NCBI GenBank assembly: GCA_011777135.1
Contig: JAABVY010000321.1
Coordinates: 1 to 7,180, forward strand
Origin: Candidatus Zixiibacteriota bacterium
Lineage (GTDB): Bacteria; Zixibacteria; MSB-5A5; JAABVY01
Length of the DNA stretch: 7,180 bases
Direction: 5' to 3'
Part shown: one piece after another, positions 5,262 to 7,180 of the stretch
Layout of the letters: each line of letters begins with the position of its first letter
How positions within the stretch are numbered: position 1 is the first letter of the stretch
Notes under the pieces: model-generated
Told to the model about the DNA's origin: nothing
Databases searched by the model: none
What the model saw: only the letters and a program-made list of their open reading frames with translations
Made by a program: the position numbers and the translations under genes

Positions 5262-5730
5262 AATATCTGAGCGTAGCCTTCAAACGGTTCGGATAAAGCA
5301 GTAAATCGAGAGCGTCCTGCGCGGATTTTACCAGGATATCGGCCGCCTCTAATGCCGCAGTGGAACATCCCTCATCCAAACAGACACATATGCCCAGACG
5401 AGCTGCTTTCAAAAGCCGGGCGTCATTATTGCCGTTACCAATCGCCACTACCTGGGCGCCGTTGAGCTTTCGAAGATAACTTTCCTTCTGAACGTCGTGG
5501 TCCTGTTTCTTCAATATCACCAGATCGCAATCGACGTTGACAAGTGATGCTTCCGCCCCTCCATGCGTATCTGAAGTGAGGATATGTATATGCAGATGCC
5601 TGGACAGTTCTTTGAATCTTCTTTTCAGCCCGGGAACCAGTTTACCGTCAACGGAAATAGTGCCCGAAAAATCGCAGATAAGATGTTCAAGCTCAAGCCT
5701 GCCATAACCCGGAATATCTACCTCTATCAA
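5260..5730 (-). CDS. Small HAD-superfamily hydrolase, 'soluble P-type ATPase'-like (COG4087 type)
   Basis: This 156-residue cytosolic protein resembles an isolated P-domain of P-type ATPases. HAD motif I is DFSGT (D20 nucleophile, S22 where phosphatases have the second Asp). Motif II is LTSDT (T52), the motif III lysine is probably K82, and motif IV is GNGNND (98-103). The ends IPGYGRLELEHLICDFSGT and RLKATLR look like the family I know as COG4087, whose members usually carry Asn at the S22 position. Lack of the second motif I Asp is shared with P-type ATPases and suggests slow turnover of the phospho-aspartate. Substrate is unknown. The start is TTG at 5728-5730 with a well-placed GAGGTG (5737-5742, 6 nt away) and an in-frame TAG directly before it, so no longer form is possible. 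It is convergent with the exporter operon and has its own promoter. Confidence 0.85.
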   Translation of the reverse strand: MIEVDIPGYGRLELEHLICDFSGTISVDGKLVPGLKRRFKELSRHLHIHILTSDTHGGAEASLVNVDCDLVILKKQDHDVQKESYLRKLNGAQVVAIGNGNNDARLLKAARLGICVCLDEGCSTAALEAADILVKSAQDALDLLLYPNRLKATLRY

Positions 5731-5767
5731 CTAAAACACCTCAAACCTTTTAATTATTTAATCGGCC

Positions 5768-5796
5768 ATTATATCCTCATATATTTAATAAGGCAA
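5768..5796 (-). promoter_or_regulatory. Sigma-70-type promoter of the HAD gene
   Basis: On the minus strand TTGCCT (5791-5796; 4 of 6) is followed after 17 bases by a perfect TATAAT (5768-5773). The start would fall near 5761, leaving about 30 bases of leader with the GAGGTG ribosome site. It shows that the HAD gene need not be co-transcribed with the alcohol dehydrogenase 209 bases upstream. Confidence 0.6.
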
Positions 5797-5888
5797 TAAA
5801 TAAAATTGTGGAAAAAGGTCATAGACCGAACAGGCAGGCTCAAATGAGCTACTGAATTTTCAGTCTGACTGCACAGAATAGTTCCGAC

Positions 5889-5917
5889 AAAAACGAATTC
5901 TGCCAACGCCAAGCTCG
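5889..5917 (-). terminator. Weak candidate terminator after the alcohol dehydrogenase gene
   Basis: On the minus strand an imperfect stem (5911-5917 with 5894-5900, containing one mismatch and two G-U pairs) is followed by TTTTT (5889-5893). It lies 22 bases past the stop codon. The stem is poor, so this may be leaky or not a terminator. Nothing else stands out in 5797-5939. Confidence 0.3.
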
Positions 5918-5939
5918 AAATTATTATTCAATTACACCA

Positions 5940-6956
5940 TTATGCAATCTTCAACACAGTGCGGAAGCGCACCTTGTTTTCCATCATATGCTGATAAGCC
6001 TCGTTGGCTTTTTCCAGCGGAAATGTCTCGATCATGGTCTTAACTCCGGTAAGGTCGCTGAAATTCAGAGTGTCTTCCCAGTCAATCGCGCTTCCGCTGG
6101 GCCATCCAGTTATAGATTTGCGTCCCATTATAAGGAGAAATACACTCACCTCGAGCGGATCCTGAGGCACTCCAACTATTACCAGATTGCCATTGTTGCC
6201 AAGACCGCCGATTACCGAGCTAATCGCTTTGGCATTAGGGGCAGTCGCCAGAATAACACGTGCTCCACCCATACTGGATAGTTTCTCCGCCGGATCATCA
6301 GATGTAGAATCGATGTATACATCAGCACCCAGCTTTTTGGCCAGCTCTTCTTTTTCCTTGCCGTGCGATATGGCAACAGTCTTGAAACCCATCTTCTTTG
6401 CGTACTGTATGCCTAAATGTCCGAGTCCGCCGATGCCCTGAATCGCCACCAGATCTCCCGCAATTGCACCGGCATTGCGCAAAGCATTGAAGGTGGTGAT
6501 TCCAGCACATAAAAGTGGGGCGGCTTCCAGTGAATCAAGGGATTCGGGTACGACTGCGCAGGCATCCATCGGAGTAATCATGTATTCGGCATAGCCGCCG
6601 TCATGAGTAACCCCGGTTATTTTTCCATTCTGGCAGTTGGTGAAATCGCCGCGCCTGCATGGCTCGCAGTGAAAGCAGTGACCGCCGCGCCATCCAACTC
6701 CCACTCGCTGACCCTCCTTGAAATTCGACACCGAGCCGCCCAGCTTGTCAATTGTTCCTATCACTTCATGTCCGGGCACACGAGGATACTCGATTCCCGG
6801 GATGATGCCTTCTTTGGTAACGGAATCGCTGTGACATACACCGCAGGCCTCGACCTTAATTCTAATCTGGTGTGTTCCGGGTTCCGGGATTGCCATCTCG
6901 ACCAACTCAAAATCCCCTCCCGCTTTTTTCACCTGCATCGCTTTCATATTTGCCAT
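5940..6956 (-). CDS. Zinc-dependent alcohol dehydrogenase, medium-chain dehydrogenase/reductase family
   Basis: This 338-residue cytosolic enzyme has the full MDR-type ADH plan. Catalytic zinc ligands are C41 (in ACGVCHSD), H63 (GHE, with E64) and C150. The structural zinc is held by C94, C97, C100 and C108 (lobe 91-108). The Rossmann dinucleotide motif is GIGGLGHLG (174-182). It should oxidise alcohols or reduce aldehydes with NAD(P)(H). The second Rossmann strand ends in AIS-HGK (S197) instead of the Asp that binds NAD ribose, which hints at NADP use as in cinnamyl-alcohol-dehydrogenase-like relatives; this is inference. Start ATG 6954-6956 has an excellent AGGAGG (6965-6970) 8 nt upstream. 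It looks monocistronic: tRNA-Arg is upstream and the HAD gene downstream has its own promoter. Physiological substrate is not known. Confidence 0.95.
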   Translation of the reverse strand: MANMKAMQVKKAGGDFELVEMAIPEPGTHQIRIKVEACGVCHSDSVTKEGIIPGIEYPRVPGHEVIGTIDKLGGSVSNFKEGQRVGVGWRGGHCFHCEPCRRGDFTNCQNGKITGVTHDGGYAEYMITPMDACAVVPESLDSLEAAPLLCAGITTFNALRNAGAIAGDLVAIQGIGGLGHLGIQYAKKMGFKTVAISHGKEKEELAKKLGADVYIDSTSDDPAEKLSSMGGARVILATAPNAKAISSVIGGLGNNGNLVIVGVPQDPLEVSVFLLIMGRKSITGWPSGSAIDWEDTLNFSDLTGVKTMIETFPLEKANEAYQHMMENKVRFRTVLKIA

Positions 6957-6982
6957 AGGTATAACCTCCTTTTGTAAATTCG

Positions 6983-7017
6983 GTTATCAGTCTTTTCAAA
7001 TAAAGATAACTGTTATA
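6983..7017 (-). promoter_or_regulatory. Repeated GTTATC half-sites and possible -10 box upstream of the alcohol dehydrogenase
   Basis: GTTATC (6983-6988) and GATAAC (7005-7010) form an inverted repeat with a 16-base spacer, and GTTATA follows at 7012-7017, one base from GATAAC. Read on the minus strand, 7012-7017 is TATAAC, a possible -10 box placing the start near 7005 and a leader of about 50 bases. No convincing -35 stands 16-18 bases further upstream, so an activator may be needed, or this is not the promoter. Confidence 0.3.
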
Positions 7018-7082
7018 TCGAGGATATTGTTCAGAAAGATGGGATTCGAATAGGCACGAGGCAGATTTTGCGCATAAAAAAG

Positions 7083-7156
7083 TACGCCCAGGAGGAGTCG
7101 AACCCCCAACCTTCTGGTCCGTAGCCAGACGCTCTATCCAATTGAGCTATGGGCGC
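7083..7156 (-). tRNA. tRNA-Arg (anticodon ACG)
   Basis: A complete 74-nt cloverleaf folds on the minus strand. It has a 7-bp acceptor (GCGCCCA with TGGGCGT), a D arm GCTC/GAGC, anticodon stem TCTGG/CCAGA with loop CTACGGA, a 5-nt variable loop, and a T arm GGGGG/CCTCC with loop TTCGACT. The anticodon ACG, presumably edited to ICG by TadA, reads CGU, CGC and CGA arginine codons. The discriminator is A73 and no CCA is encoded. The first acceptor pair is G1-U72 instead of the usual G-C. A run of six Ts on the minus strand (7076-7081) starts 1 base after A73 and may end the transcript. Only 24 bases of upstream sequence are present, so the promoter cannot be judged. Confidence 0.95.
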
Positions 7157-7180
7157 ACGTAACGGATACTAATATTTCAG

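Noticed and set aside
6970..6998. TTGAAA-N17-TACAAA as the alcohol dehydrogenase promoter on the minus strand
   Set aside because: The implied transcription start would lie inside the AGGAGG ribosome-binding site, cutting it from the mRNA.
1..7180. CRISPR arrays, insertion sequences, integrases, phage genes, toxin-antitoxin pairs
   Set aside because: I looked for direct-repeat arrays, transposase motifs and paired small ORFs on both strands and saw none.

Overview
This is a bacterial window with Shine-Dalgarno-led genes in several short, independent transcription units. It looks like ordinary chromosome: there is no phage gene, transposase, integrase or CRISPR array. The lineage cannot be fixed from the sequence. 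The dispersed-looking GC-rich palindromes at 278-446 and the soluble P-type-ATPase-like HAD protein would fit an uncultured, deep-branching phylum (for example the Zixibacteria and their relatives), but that is a weak inference.

Layout. 1-273 (+) is the C-terminal half of a GNAT acetyltransferase of the phosphinothricin acetyltransferase type. 274-505 is intergenic and holds two palindromic repeat-like elements and a probable terminator for the next gene. 506-1168 (-) is a NarL/FixJ-type response regulator with its own strong promoter (ATGACA-N17-TATAAT). Its receiver lacks the second residue of the usual acidic pair. 1169-1630 has no large gene but is dense in regulatory sequence: the divergent promoters, an inverted repeat at the regulator promoter, a 23-codon leader ORF with a good Shine-Dalgarno, and an intrinsic terminator placed before the exporter operon. 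1631-3442 and 3432-5228 (+) are two overlapping half-transporter genes encoding a heterodimeric type IV ABC exporter of the BmrCD/LmrCD/TM287-288 kind. A terminator at 5232-5261 closes the operon. 5260-5730 (-) is a small HAD hydrolase with a TTG start, convergent with the exporter. 5940-6956 (-) is a zinc-dependent medium-chain alcohol dehydrogenase. 7083-7156 (-) is tRNA-Arg(ACG).

The most interesting part is 1355-1631. The last codons of the leader ORF can pair with the 5' arm of the terminator to make an antiterminator, and an upstream segment of the same ORF can sequester part of that antiterminator strand. This is the classical 1:2 / 2:3 / 3:4 attenuator design, here in front of a multidrug-type exporter. 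Bacillus subtilis bmrBCD, a homologous kind of exporter, is controlled by ribosome-mediated attenuation through the small ORF bmrB. The proposal is that a translation-slowing drug stalls ribosomes on the leader ORF, the antiterminator forms, and the exporter is made. The pairings are visible in the sequence; the mechanism is inferred.

The GNAT enzyme, the exporter and the divergent regulator could all belong to a stress or drug response, but only the attenuator-exporter link has direct sequence support.
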